The translations under genes were made by a program, and so were the position numbers. The notes below the pieces were generated by a model. The model saw only the letters and a program-made list of their open reading frames with translations, made no database searches and was not told the origin of the DNA. Shown one piece after another: positions 15,338 to 24,356 of a stretch of 41,585 bases of DNA (position 1 is its first letter; every line of letters starts with the position of its first letter). This DNA is from a virus: the IMG/VR virus record IMGVR_UViG_3300022591_000023, positions 1 to 41,585 of that record. The stretch is one strand, 5' to 3'.

Positions 15338-15346
15338 ATAAATATC
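15338..15346 (-). promoter_or_regulatory. putative late promoter element (GATATTTAT)
   Basis: Minus-strand GATATTTATTGATA, ending 32 bases before the ATG at 15306 and lying in the gap after the 157-aa gene. The same nine bases occur at the same distance before the genes starting at 28544 and 40463. Confidence 0.6.
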
Positions 15347-15352
15347 ATCGCT

Positions 15353-15826
15353 TTACAAAAACTTCTCAATAAACTCTTCCATCATCATATCATTGAACCA
15401 CTTGTTTTTTGAAGGAATGGACACGTCTATTTTAGAATATGGTTGTTTTGGAAGTACACTTATCATCGTTTTCTTCGCAGCTTCAGATGGCTTCTCAAAT
15501 TCGAACCACTGATTTCCCATCCCCCATTTACTCATCCCGCCTCTCACAGCACCGACTTTATACAAGGTCGAATACAAAGTGGGGTCGCCAACATCAATCA
15601 TACCTTGAATGAACTCTTTCCAATCTTCGGCAGATTGATTCGATTTCTTAGGCCATTGTCGTCTAACTGCGGAAAGAAGTGATGGAACTTTCCATACAAC
15701 TTCACCGTGTAATCCTTTGTTTAGCATATCCCCAGTTATGAGTTTTCCATTTGGTTCAATGACGAATGACCCAGCACCCATTTCCATAAGAAGTCGTTTT
15801 GGTAGCATTTCAACCAACTTGGTCAA
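15353..15826 (-). CDS. unrecognised 157-aa protein, probable TTG start
   Basis: With a TTG start at 15826 it reads MTKLVEMLPKRLLMEMGAGS; GGAGAAG stands seven bases before the TTG and the upstream stop TAA is one base away, which is better than the ATG at 15808. The N-terminus is a short amphipathic helix ending LLME-M, a possible prohead protease site. The rest is soluble, with a WKEFIQGMIDVGDPTLYST helix region and a C-terminal MMMEEFIEKFL. Function unknown. Confidence 0.68.
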   Translation of the reverse strand: MTKLVEMLPKRLLMEMGAGSFVIEPNGKLITGDMLNKGLHGEVVWKVPSLLSAVRRQWPKKSNQSAEDWKEFIQGMIDVGDPTLYSTLYKVGAVRGGMSKWGMGNQWFEFEKPSEAAKKTMISVLPKQPYSKIDVSIPSKNKWFNDMMMEEFIEKFL

Positions 15827-15827
15827 A

Positions 15828-16430
15828 TTACTTCTCCACGGTGATATAGTTCTTTTGTCCGTACACTCTTGTCTTGTATCCAAATTCCTTTTCAATTGCC
15901 GGTGCGTATTGTGCAAGGTCGTTCTTTATATCCGTTCCGATGGTCAATTTTCCATTCTTTACTGCTGACCTTGCCGGGAACGGAACATTCTTTCTCAACC
16001 ATTGATTTATACGAAGATTTGTAATCTCTGGTTGGATAAGTTCTTTCAGCCTACTCTGAAATTTCGGCTTACTTCCGGGTGTCGGTCTATTCTTCATTGT
16101 CTGTGTCTTTTCTGCGGCAGTCAATCCTAAATCTGCCTTCTTCTGTCCAATATCCGCAGATTGTTTCGTGAGATTTTTCTTAGTCACTGGGTCAGGTGCG
16201 TTCTTACGCGACTGACTAATCGACCTTTGTTGTTGCGTCATTGACGACATATCAGCACGCATCTTGTTAATTTGCGCTTTCTCTAGTTCATCACCTGAGA
16301 GTGCGCCTGTGGTGTCCGCTTCTTTTACTGATTTCGGAGAACATTTACTGCAATACAATTCTCCTTCTTTCCTAACCGTTTCCCCACAACCAAGGCATTT
16401 CGCTTCTTTCAACAAACTCATTAGTTTCAT
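15828..16430 (-). CDS. 200-aa protein with an N-terminal excisable zinc ribbon
   Basis: MKLMSLLKEAKCLGCGETVR begins it. A four-cysteine zinc ribbon (C12, C15, C27, C30) is flanked exactly by LLKE-A (residues 7-10) and SVKE-A (34-38), both matching the gp21-type cleavage rule. The middle (40-120) is Gln/Lys-rich and helical; the C-terminal 80 residues form a compact basic domain ending QKNYITVEK. The N-terminal MKLMSLLKE nearly repeats inside the 629-aa protein as MKLMSIMKE. TAATG overlap with the upstream gene and GGAGCAATGTA support the start. Probably packaged in the head (inference). Confidence 0.75.
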   Translation of the reverse strand: MKLMSLLKEAKCLGCGETVRKEGELYCSKCSPKSVKEADTTGALSGDELEKAQINKMRADMSSMTQQQRSISQSRKNAPDPVTKKNLTKQSADIGQKKADLGLTAAEKTQTMKNRPTPGSKPKFQSRLKELIQPEITNLRINQWLRKNVPFPARSAVKNGKLTIGTDIKNDLAQYAPAIEKEFGYKTRVYGQKNYITVEK

Positions 16431-17779
16431 TACATTGCTCCAATACGTGACACGACCAAATCCAAGAATCCTGACATTTTCTTAATCTCCGTCTTTTCCA
16501 CCTTCAATCGTTCAAGGTTCTTTTGGATTGCGTTATCGAATGTAGTGTTGTAGTTTGCACCCTTCGACTTCTTAATCATTGCCACCCAAATGACAGCTTG
16601 AAGTTCGTGCGGTTTCATATTGTATTTCTGCGCCTGTTCTGCGGTCAATTTTGCCATATATGCGTAGTTCTTTGACTTCGCAAGGAGTTTTGATTTCTCC
16701 TTCTTACCCATATATGGATAGAAGAATGACGCCATCCACGTGTCAATCGTTGCAGGCATCCATCCCCACTCAAACTGATATGTAGGTTCGAGAAGATTCA
16801 ACGTGAAAGAGAATATCTTCTCTGCGGAAATGACTGTATCCTTTCCTAATTCCCCCGATTTCTTCAAGTGCTTTGACATTTCCGAAACGACTTCTTGACG
16901 ACTAAGTTTGTATCCATTCGATTTGTACATACGCAACGTGCGTTGTAGGTTTCCAAGATACGCACCCGTGAATCTTGCACCACTGATAAGTCCTTTGACC
17001 GTTTGAAGGTCTTGATACTTACCTTCATTCTTCATTGCGTTATGAACCTTCGGATCTTCAACAAATTGTTCCCATTCTGTTTTCTTCTCTGGGTCTGCAA
17101 GGTCTTTCTTGATACCGATATACACTTGTGATGCAAGTCGGAAGTTGGTTGCGAGTGTCGTCTGTACGGCGAATATCGCAAGTAACATCAACATCAACGT
17201 TCCATCCGAATCACCAAAGGTATTGAGAATCTTCTGATTTATTTCGGTGTACCAATCCTTCGCAGAAAGACCTACCTTGATAAATTCGTCAAGGTTGTTG
17301 AGAACCGACTTGTCTACCGCGACAACAGCACCACTCTTTTCAATGTCTGCGGACGGCATAGTAAGATATTCAGGACCTTCTTTCTCTTCCAAAGGTTGTT
17401 CTGTTATATCTTCGATGTTCCCACCGAATCTTCCAACCAAATCACCAAGCGACTGATACTGCTGCGGATTGAGATGAAACTCTTTGTCCGCTCCCTCTGA
17501 TAAAACGATCTCTTTCAATTGTCCGTGGGTACGTTCCCACTCACCCGCCGCCATATTCAACCACATAATGATGTCGGCAACGACTTTGAATGGTGGTGGA
17601 ACTGGGTGTAGACCGGACTCTTGCGCAGCCTTCTGAATACTCCATCCCCAGAATCCATCTGCGTTCTTTATCTTGTTTAGGTCAACTGCTTTCGGTGGAT
17701 AATGGACTTCGTTAAGAGCTTTGCGTACCATCGGACGAATCATTTCCTTCAATTGTGTTTTTGTGATGGACTTCTTCAT
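16430..17779 (-). CDS. 449-aa protein, resembles DUF7178-like phage domain
   Basis: MKKSITKTQLKEMIRPMVRK starts a short amphipathic leader ending KALNE-V. The C-terminal third contains KIFSFTLNLLEP, then ATIDTWMASFFYP and HELQAVIWVAMIKKSK, an arrangement like a domain of phage polyvalent proteins (DUF7178 type), as far as I can recall it. A mid-protein hydrophobic helix (TLMLMLLAIFAVQTTLA) may be buried or membrane-associated. One-base overlap with the next gene and direct abutment to the upstream stop at 17780 place it in the same operon. The biochemical role is unknown. Confidence 0.65.
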   Translation of the reverse strand: MKKSITKTQLKEMIRPMVRKALNEVHYPPKAVDLNKIKNADGFWGWSIQKAAQESGLHPVPPPFKVVADIIMWLNMAAGEWERTHGQLKEIVLSEGADKEFHLNPQQYQSLGDLVGRFGGNIEDITEQPLEEKEGPEYLTMPSADIEKSGAVVAVDKSVLNNLDEFIKVGLSAKDWYTEINQKILNTFGDSDGTLMLMLLAIFAVQTTLATNFRLASQVYIGIKKDLADPEKKTEWEQFVEDPKVHNAMKNEGKYQDLQTVKGLISGARFTGAYLGNLQRTLRMYKSNGYKLSRQEVVSEMSKHLKKSGELGKDTVISAEKIFSFTLNLLEPTYQFEWGWMPATIDTWMASFFYPYMGKKEKSKLLAKSKNYAYMAKLTAEQAQKYNMKPHELQAVIWVAMIKKSKGANYNTTFDNAIQKNLERLKVEKTEIKKMSGFLDLVVSRIGAM

Positions 17780-19648
17780 TTACGCCCACTCCTTGTTGAC
17801 TATTTTTGGTTCCACCTTCGTCTTGATATATTTCTGGAGACGAAGTGCAGATTCTTCTTTCGGTAGACCATAGACTCCCACAATACGAGCGTGGTACGCA
17901 GCATATTTCTCAGGGTCGTGTTTGTATGCTGCATATTCAAGTGCCCAATCCAATGGTTCCTTTAGGTATCCAGCTTTGTCCGTTCTCCACATCAACAACT
18001 GCAACGCGGTGTACTTACCACTATTCCTCAACACGAATTGAATGTGTGCAATGTACTTATCACTAAACTGCGTTTCGAAGTAATGCCAGTCTGTTTCATT
18101 GAAATCTATCGTGTTGTTGATAATATACTTCTGGAAATTCGTATTTCCGTATTTGTTCACCACCTTCTCAATGCGTTCAAGTTTTTCTTTCGCCCATCTG
18201 AATCCCAACATATAGTTGGGATTGTTGTAGAACGATTTCTCACTGGCATCTTTCTTCGCTTTGTCGAATGAAAATCCCTCTTCCACTGACTCATCTTCTC
18301 CTGTCTTGACAGATGAGAAAGTATCACGCACACCTGATGAACTCCAAAATGACTTTGACTTAACACGTTGTGTGAGATAGGTATATGCTTTTTGCAATCC
18401 TAGTCGTTCAACCAACCACCTTACGGGGTCTTTCTGAATCGCATCGAAGTCCTCTGACTTGATAGTGACGGCATAAGACGGGTGGATTCCCAATGGGTAA
18501 TTCCATATCAATTCATTCTTTCCGTCTGCGTACTTTTCAACACCAAAAAACAAGTCGTGATTATAGAGAACCTTCAATAGTTCCTTCGGCGCCCATCCGG
18601 GGAATTTCTTGTGTGCCTTATCTGTCAAATCTTCCCACTTGCGTTGTGTTGCAAGGGGTGTGATTCTATCGTGTGGAAGTTTCAATCCCTCTTGTACCTT
18701 GAGCGACCCTTCTGCGGTTATCTTAATCGCGTGAGGACTCATTTTTCGAACTTCTTTGAAAGACATTCCCTCTTTCATATGCGACTCACCATCCGCAGAA
18801 TACACATTGAACTTGCGCGGTTGCATACCCTCACCGACAGCCTGAGGCCCACTCGCAACCTTATTCATCAAATCCCAATCACCATCACCAGGAACATCCT
18901 TTTTCAATTCAACAGGCAAACCACTACCATTTTCAACCTTCACAATAGTTCCTTTTGGAATTACCTTGACGGCCTCTTTGAATGGAAACTTTTTCTTCCT
19001 TTCTTCCCACGACTTGTCATAAAGTGCGAGCGTAAGTTCTTTCTGTCGAAGTTGATGTTCATACTCTTTCTTCTGCGCAACTGACTTGAGTTTATTAGGT
19101 GAATCAATCAATTTCCTCAACAACTCAATTTCGTATTCAAGTCTATCTCGCATATTTGGGTCAAGAGTTTCCTTTTTCAAACTTCCCAATTTCGCCATCT
19201 TCTCTTTGTCCATCTGTTTTCTAATTGCGAATTGGTCGTGGTATCCCTTGTCACCTTCTGGACCAGCAGGCCATTCATCACGTGGACACTCATCCATTTG
19301 CGATACTCGCTTCAAGTCCGCAGTTAACTTGTCCTTTCTCTGTTCAAGTGCATCTACCTTAGCGTGCAGATCGTAGTTATTGGACTTGTAACTCGGTGAA
19401 CCTTTGATACGTTTGATTGCATCGTAGATTTTCTTCAAGTCCTTCTGGATCACATCTACTTTTGGATTCGATGCCTCTTTCTTGATTGAGTTCATATTCT
19501 CGTATGCGTTTTTCCACGCGATTTGTTCTGGATTACCCCTACCTATCTGGACAATTGGTGGATTTGGTCTGTCATAAATCATCCAAACGTGGCCTTGAAG
19601 TGATAGTGCTTTCGGATATTTCTTCAACACTTCCGCTTTGTAGTCCAT
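17780..19648 (-). CDS. 622-aa modular protein with repeated hydrophobic-x-Glu-Gly junctions
   Basis: MDYKAEVLKKYPKALSLQGH leads into a long coiled-coil region (residues 55-215). FKE-A at 223-226 follows, then closely spaced VGE-G (271-274), MKE-G (291-294), VQE-G (318-321) and, later, VEE-G (455-458). These would split the chain into a coiled-coil part, three small peptides and two larger C-terminal domains. No enzyme motif recognised. It directly follows the 938-aa gene (TAAATG), with GAGGGTCGGATAA upstream. Taken with its neighbours, a processed internal head protein is the best inference. Confidence 0.72.
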   Translation of the reverse strand: MDYKAEVLKKYPKALSLQGHVWMIYDRPNPPIVQIGRGNPEQIAWKNAYENMNSIKKEASNPKVDVIQKDLKKIYDAIKRIKGSPSYKSNNYDLHAKVDALEQRKDKLTADLKRVSQMDECPRDEWPAGPEGDKGYHDQFAIRKQMDKEKMAKLGSLKKETLDPNMRDRLEYEIELLRKLIDSPNKLKSVAQKKEYEHQLRQKELTLALYDKSWEERKKKFPFKEAVKVIPKGTIVKVENGSGLPVELKKDVPGDGDWDLMNKVASGPQAVGEGMQPRKFNVYSADGESHMKEGMSFKEVRKMSPHAIKITAEGSLKVQEGLKLPHDRITPLATQRKWEDLTDKAHKKFPGWAPKELLKVLYNHDLFFGVEKYADGKNELIWNYPLGIHPSYAVTIKSEDFDAIQKDPVRWLVERLGLQKAYTYLTQRVKSKSFWSSSGVRDTFSSVKTGEDESVEEGFSFDKAKKDASEKSFYNNPNYMLGFRWAKEKLERIEKVVNKYGNTNFQKYIINNTIDFNETDWHYFETQFSDKYIAHIQFVLRNSGKYTALQLLMWRTDKAGYLKEPLDWALEYAAYKHDPEKYAAYHARIVGVYGLPKEESALRLQKYIKTKVEPKIVNKEWA

Positions 19649-22465
19649 TTATCCGACCCTCTTTCCATTGATCGCTACGATGTTCTTTTCATCTGCAATT
19701 CCAGGCGTACCATTCGTGCCACCCATATTGAGTACCCACAAGTTCTGTTCACGATTGAAGATACGCGCCTTTCCGGTAATTTCCTTTCCGAATCTAGTCT
19801 TTATGGTAACTCTGTCACCATTTCTTATCTGACTGACGACACCGGTTCCAAGTTCATTCAATTTACCTTCATCCCACGTATTTTTCTCCGTACCGCCCAA
19901 TTCGTGGGTCATTTCAGGCCATACATAATCACCATTCGGTAGTTTCTTGATATATGCTCCACCGAACGATTCCTTACTTGCAAGGTCACTGAACGCGAGA
20001 TTCAATCCTGGATGCATCTGACGCATCGTCTTTACTTGTGCAGCTGACATTTTAGCATTGTGTTTGAGAAACGCATCTCGCCAAAAGTTGAGAGCCTTAT
20101 CGTCCGATTCCTTTCCGGGTGTGTATCCCTTACGTTTTGGTGTTGTACCTTTTGTGTTCTTTTCCTTACCATACTGCGGAATTGGGTTTCCAGGATACTT
20201 AGGTTCCTTTTCTTTTTCGTCTTTCTTCTTTTGGGCAACAATCTCTCCACTGTGTTGTGCAGCAAAATCGGTGTATTTCTTATCACTCTTATCTTGTTTT
20301 CCACCTGCGAACGAAACAAGTTTACCATTCTCTATTGCGTGTGTTTGTTTTCCTTTCTTACCATATCGTCCAAATCCCATATAGTCAAGTCCAAGTTGTT
20401 TTGCCTTACGACCAGCTTCGGTTTCTTCCTTCACAATTTCCACAACGATTTCACGAAGAACGTTTGCGTTCTTTGATTCGAACTTCGTCATAGGAGTTTT
20501 GGTCAAACTCTTATAGTATGGTGCCCTAGGGTCAACCAAACCAAGTTGTCCAAGTGCTTGCATAATATTGTGATAGTTCTCATTCTCAAGTTTGAGTAGA
20601 GTATCTTGTGATACTGGTGCAATACCTTTCAGTATCATACCCAACATTTTCACATACTGTGCCCACTTCGACTTACTATCACGAATCTCACCGCCTGATT
20701 GGACTCCAAGTTTTTGAAATACCTTGTTGTCAATCTGCATCAACTTATCTGCGGTCATACTTGTCGCCTCGTGGAGTTTACCTTCCCACTCTGGTTCCTT
20801 TTCCTTATACCCACACGAACACGAATGTTGACCAGTTGTCTTATTCATACCCATCGACTTACCACACTTCGGGCATTGGAACTTCTCATTTCCCTCTCCG
20901 ACTATCGCACCACCTTTTCCTATCTTTGGGTGTTTGACGTGGTGTTTCTCTTCTAGGTGTGTAAGTGCTTCTTGTGCATTGTGTCCGGCAACCGCACCAC
21001 ACGTCTTGCATTTCCATTCATTACCTACCTTTGGTTTGTATACGGCAATGTCTGTTGGACTCATACTTAATTCAGACAACTCTTCGGAATTACACTTGTT
21101 CACGTGTTTGACGTACTCCGGCATATTCTTGAAGTCTGCACCACAATTCGCACACGTGTACTTTCCAAGTCCTTCCCTCATAGGTTTTGGTGTTTTACAA
21201 TCACACCAACTACATTGTCCGGTTTGTTGATTGTGTTTTCCCATAGAGTGACCGCACCCACATACTTGTTCCTCTTCCTTCAATTTACGACCTTGAACAA
21301 CAATTGTCTTTCCACTATCAAGTTTGACTTCAACCGCACCAGATAATGAACCAGTATTCACGTGCGTTATTGTACCGGGGCCTTGGTCTGTCTGTACTTG
21401 TTTTCCAACTTTCAAGTCGTAATAATCTACTCCTTCATTCAATCCTTCTTTATCTTGACAAGTTGTACACAAACCACTATTGTTCTTTGGTGTATCCGCA
21501 CCACAATTTCTGCACTTCATAACCTTGACATTACTCAATTCCTTTTCTTGCCAAGATTTCGATTCGTCTTGTTTGCCTTTCCAGTATGGTTCCCATTGGT
21601 CAAACGGCATTACAGGTTTTCCAGCCTTCTTCATATGGAGAGTGTACTGACCATATGCTTGTTTTGGGTCTGCGGTTGCACGTGCCTTGTTGATTATATC
21701 ACTACGACGTGATGCTTCAATTCCTTCCTTGCGTTCCTTGTAATCCTTACCAGTGATTCTCTTGATAATTGCTTTGGACTCTTCTTTGTTCGGCCCACCC
21801 ATCACACCTACCATTGCATCGGGCATATTCATCGTCTTGTATGCAATCGCGAGTTGGTGCTTATCAAAGACATTCATCTCTTTCTTCTCGTCCATCTTCT
21901 TTGGTGTATAGTCGTGACCGGTAATCTGTTTAATAACTTCCGTTGCTTGGGCCGTGTTCATACCATCTTTCACAACCTTGCCGGCAGGCATCTTCAATAC
22001 TTTGTATGCAACCGCGAGTTGGTGTTTCTTCTCAGGCGGGAGTTCCTTTACGATCTCACTAAGGGATGGTGGAATGCCTTCCTTCACACTGCCACGCACA
22101 TTGTTGTTTTCCAACCAATCTTCTGCCTCACCGGAATCCTTAAACTTCGGAGTACCTTCGATCTTGTCACCACTTTCATCAAAGAGGAATCCATCCTTGA
22201 GATTGAAGTAAGGCCAATCCATTCCTTCTTTGAGAGCAGACTTGACTTCATTGCGGATGAACGAGACGAGTTTGTTTTCTTTCTTCGGTTTTCTCTTGGG
22301 AAGTCCCTTCGTCGGAGTAGATGCAAAATCCTTCACGTCTTTCTTACTGACGTTCTTTGCAATCTTCTTTGCTGGGTCTGATACACCCTTTGTCGAACGT
22401 TTTCCGGTTTGAATTGCGTGTGCAATACCGAATAGTGCTTGTTGCGCTTTGCTAGTTGCAGGCAT
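19649..22465 (-). CDS. 938-aa modular protein: DUF3008-like start, five zinc modules
   Basis: Residues 1-60 match the small DUF3008 family (MPATSKAQQALFGIAHA, SKKDVKDFASTPTKGLP). A ~45-residue unit is then repeated (KKHQLAVAYKVLKMP and DKHQLAIAYKTMNMP). Zinc modules lie at 318-337, 402-423, 438-458 (C2H2), 486-508 (C2H2) and 531-551, with KOW-like beta segments at 350-396 and 873-935. LKE-G (80), VKE-G (129), LNE-G (344), MRE-G (431), VGE-G (524) and LHE-A (566) fall between modules. AGAAGGGAG precedes the ATG. It probably binds DNA or RNA in several parts; processing by the adjacent prohead protease is inferred. Confidence 0.78.
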   Translation of the reverse strand: MPATSKAQQALFGIAHAIQTGKRSTKGVSDPAKKIAKNVSKKDVKDFASTPTKGLPKRKPKKENKLVSFIRNEVKSALKEGMDWPYFNLKDGFLFDESGDKIEGTPKFKDSGEAEDWLENNNVRGSVKEGIPPSLSEIVKELPPEKKHQLAVAYKVLKMPAGKVVKDGMNTAQATEVIKQITGHDYTPKKMDEKKEMNVFDKHQLAIAYKTMNMPDAMVGVMGGPNKEESKAIIKRITGKDYKERKEGIEASRRSDIINKARATADPKQAYGQYTLHMKKAGKPVMPFDQWEPYWKGKQDESKSWQEKELSNVKVMKCRNCGADTPKNNSGLCTTCQDKEGLNEGVDYYDLKVGKQVQTDQGPGTITHVNTGSLSGAVEVKLDSGKTIVVQGRKLKEEEQVCGCGHSMGKHNQQTGQCSWCDCKTPKPMREGLGKYTCANCGADFKNMPEYVKHVNKCNSEELSELSMSPTDIAVYKPKVGNEWKCKTCGAVAGHNAQEALTHLEEKHHVKHPKIGKGGAIVGEGNEKFQCPKCGKSMGMNKTTGQHSCSCGYKEKEPEWEGKLHEATSMTADKLMQIDNKVFQKLGVQSGGEIRDSKSKWAQYVKMLGMILKGIAPVSQDTLLKLENENYHNIMQALGQLGLVDPRAPYYKSLTKTPMTKFESKNANVLREIVVEIVKEETEAGRKAKQLGLDYMGFGRYGKKGKQTHAIENGKLVSFAGGKQDKSDKKYTDFAAQHSGEIVAQKKKDEKEKEPKYPGNPIPQYGKEKNTKGTTPKRKGYTPGKESDDKALNFWRDAFLKHNAKMSAAQVKTMRQMHPGLNLAFSDLASKESFGGAYIKKLPNGDYVWPEMTHELGGTEKNTWDEGKLNELGTGVVSQIRNGDRVTIKTRFGKEITGKARIFNREQNLWVLNMGGTNGTPGIADEKNIVAINGKRVG

Positions 22466-22466
22466 C

Positions 22467-24356
22467 TTATTCTCCCTTCTTTATTCCCTTCGGAAGTAGT
22501 TCTGTAAGTTTCGTACTACCGACAACATATGGTGTTCCACCTTTATGAAGAATCACCACATCCTCTGGTCTCACTTGACGTGCGAATTTTTCACCTTGAA
22601 CATCAACTTGTAGTTGTCCTTTATCGCCAAGCGCAAGGAAGTATCCACAAACAGTACCTTCCTTGTTATCTTTCTTTATACGGACTGTCGTTCCTCTTGG
22701 AAAATGCCTTGAAACCCACGTAGGTTTCAATGAGGACTCTGACACTTTCATCGTCTTTCTATTTCCATACAATCGTTCCCACGCCATACGAGTAAGTTTT
22801 CCCGTACCGCCACATCTCTGACAATCTTCGTGTCCGGTTTCACCCGTACCTTGACACGCTGGGCAATCTACATTCTCATCTGCCTCTTGGAATGGTGCTG
22901 CGGCTCGGTCGTCCATATTCTCATACAAGTCTTTGCGTCCCGTACCCCTACAATCAGGACACACGTGACCAGCTTGAACATATCCTTCTCCACCACAATT
23001 GTAGCAAGGTTCTCCCTTATCGTCTTGTTCCCACTCACTGCCCTCTTTGACGGGATGCAATAAATCGTGTGGAGAAATGTTACCGTACTGTTTGACCGCG
23101 TGAGGATTCTTTGGACACGACTTTTCGTGCGACTTGATTAACCACTCTGAACGCATCTGACCGCAGTATTGACATTTCTTCTTTACCGTGTTCGATACTT
23201 CTTTGATTGGCGTAGCGGTCTTGATATACTGATTTATTTTCGCGACGGCCTCCGCAGCACTCTTTACTTGCACCTTACGGAACTTCTTTGCCCATCCGTG
23301 ACCACCACTGAATTGTTCCAACTTTCCGTTGTTATAGAAATGGAAACGTGTGTACCTTGAATTTTCAAGGATACCGTTGTGCCAATCTTTCTTCTCGTCC
23401 AATGAAACCATTAGAAGTATAGAGACGTTCTTTGCACCACCCAATGTAGACACTTGCACACTGACGACCGGCGCCTCAATCTTCTCTTGAAGGAATTTTG
23501 CGGTTGCAGTTGCACTCGGAACAGTTCCGAAGTCTGAACCGGCCTGAAATACTGGTACGACTCCTAGCGTTTTATCATCCGCTTCGATTTGGATGCCTGG
23601 CCCGTGTTTACTTGCAAAACGTTTGTTCCACGTCTGCGTATCGTCGTCTGCGTTCCACACACTACCGACTTCATCTTCTTTCACTACCTTTGCGTCTGGT
23701 TCTTTATAGATACTATCACCCGCAGGGTGCGTAACTGACGGATGCAATTTGTGTTTCTCTTCCAAGTGTTTATGTACTATCGTCCTATCTTGTCCGCCTT
23801 TGCCAAGTTCCTTACCGCACAAGTCGCACACATACTGACCGCGTTTAGGCGCCCAATGGGCAACCACATTTGCTGGTTTGAAAATATCAGACCAACCCGA
23901 CTCTTTCATTATGCTCATTAGTTTCATTGATTCTCTCACCTTAAGTGGTTCAATCATCAGAACCACGGGATTGATATGCAGAATGAACGCAACGTCCATT
24001 CGTGTGTTACCACCAAGAACCCGCATATAGTTTCCCTTCTTCAAAACCATTGGATACGGAACGGGTTCACCTTTCTTGTATCCTTTGATAATCCTATCAA
24101 CGTCTCTTGGATACTGATAGCCGGATACCAAATCTTTCAATCCTTCAATCGAACGTTCTTTGCTACGATATTCGATTCTATTGTCAATCGAAGGTGATAC
24201 TTCGACTTTCCTTGCACGTTTTACCGCACTCTTGAATGTATCGAAGTCTGGCCACAAATCCCACATTGGATTTTTACCTTGAATGTGTCGGACATATTCC
24301 CAATCCCATTCATTCTTGATTTCCGTATCGGTAGGATTGCGCCATTTTGCGTTCAT
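22467..24356 (-). CDS. 629-aa fusion: ParB-like domain, DnaJ-type zinc fingers, KOW-like end
   Basis: Residues 1-135 resemble a ParB/sulfiredoxin-like domain (PYPMVLKKGNYMRVLGGNTR). MKLMSIMKES at 144-153 looks like an N-terminal leader now buried inside, suggesting two fused genes. A C2H2 finger (177-200) and a second one (395-414) follow, then DnaJ-type CxxCxGxG repeats: CYNCGGEG, CPDCRGTG, CPACQGTG and CQRCGGTG (451-519). The end (545-610) is KOW/SH3-like. MKE-S (152), VKE-D (227), VKE-G (438), LYE-N (479), FQE-A (491) and VSE-S (540) separate the modules. It sits directly after the prohead protease gene in transcription order. Nuclease activity of the ParB part is untested. Confidence 0.77.
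   Translation of the reverse strand: MNAKWRNPTDTEIKNEWDWEYVRHIQGKNPMWDLWPDFDTFKSAVKRARKVEVSPSIDNRIEYRSKERSIEGLKDLVSGYQYPRDVDRIIKGYKKGEPVPYPMVLKKGNYMRVLGGNTRMDVAFILHINPVVLMIEPLKVRESMKLMSIMKESGWSDIFKPANVVAHWAPKRGQYVCDLCGKELGKGGQDRTIVHKHLEEKHKLHPSVTHPAGDSIYKEPDAKVVKEDEVGSVWNADDDTQTWNKRFASKHGPGIQIEADDKTLGVVPVFQAGSDFGTVPSATATAKFLQEKIEAPVVSVQVSTLGGAKNVSILLMVSLDEKKDWHNGILENSRYTRFHFYNNGKLEQFSGGHGWAKKFRKVQVKSAAEAVAKINQYIKTATPIKEVSNTVKKKCQYCGQMRSEWLIKSHEKSCPKNPHAVKQYGNISPHDLLHPVKEGSEWEQDDKGEPCYNCGGEGYVQAGHVCPDCRGTGRKDLYENMDDRAAAPFQEADENVDCPACQGTGETGHEDCQRCGGTGKLTRMAWERLYGNRKTMKVSESSLKPTWVSRHFPRGTTVRIKKDNKEGTVCGYFLALGDKGQLQVDVQGEKFARQVRPEDVVILHKGGTPYVVGSTKLTELLPKGIKKGE

Noticed and set aside
20032-20328. 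A second minus-strand frame inside the 938-aa gene
   Set aside because: It lies wholly within the larger, domain-rich gene in another frame and has no ribosome site.
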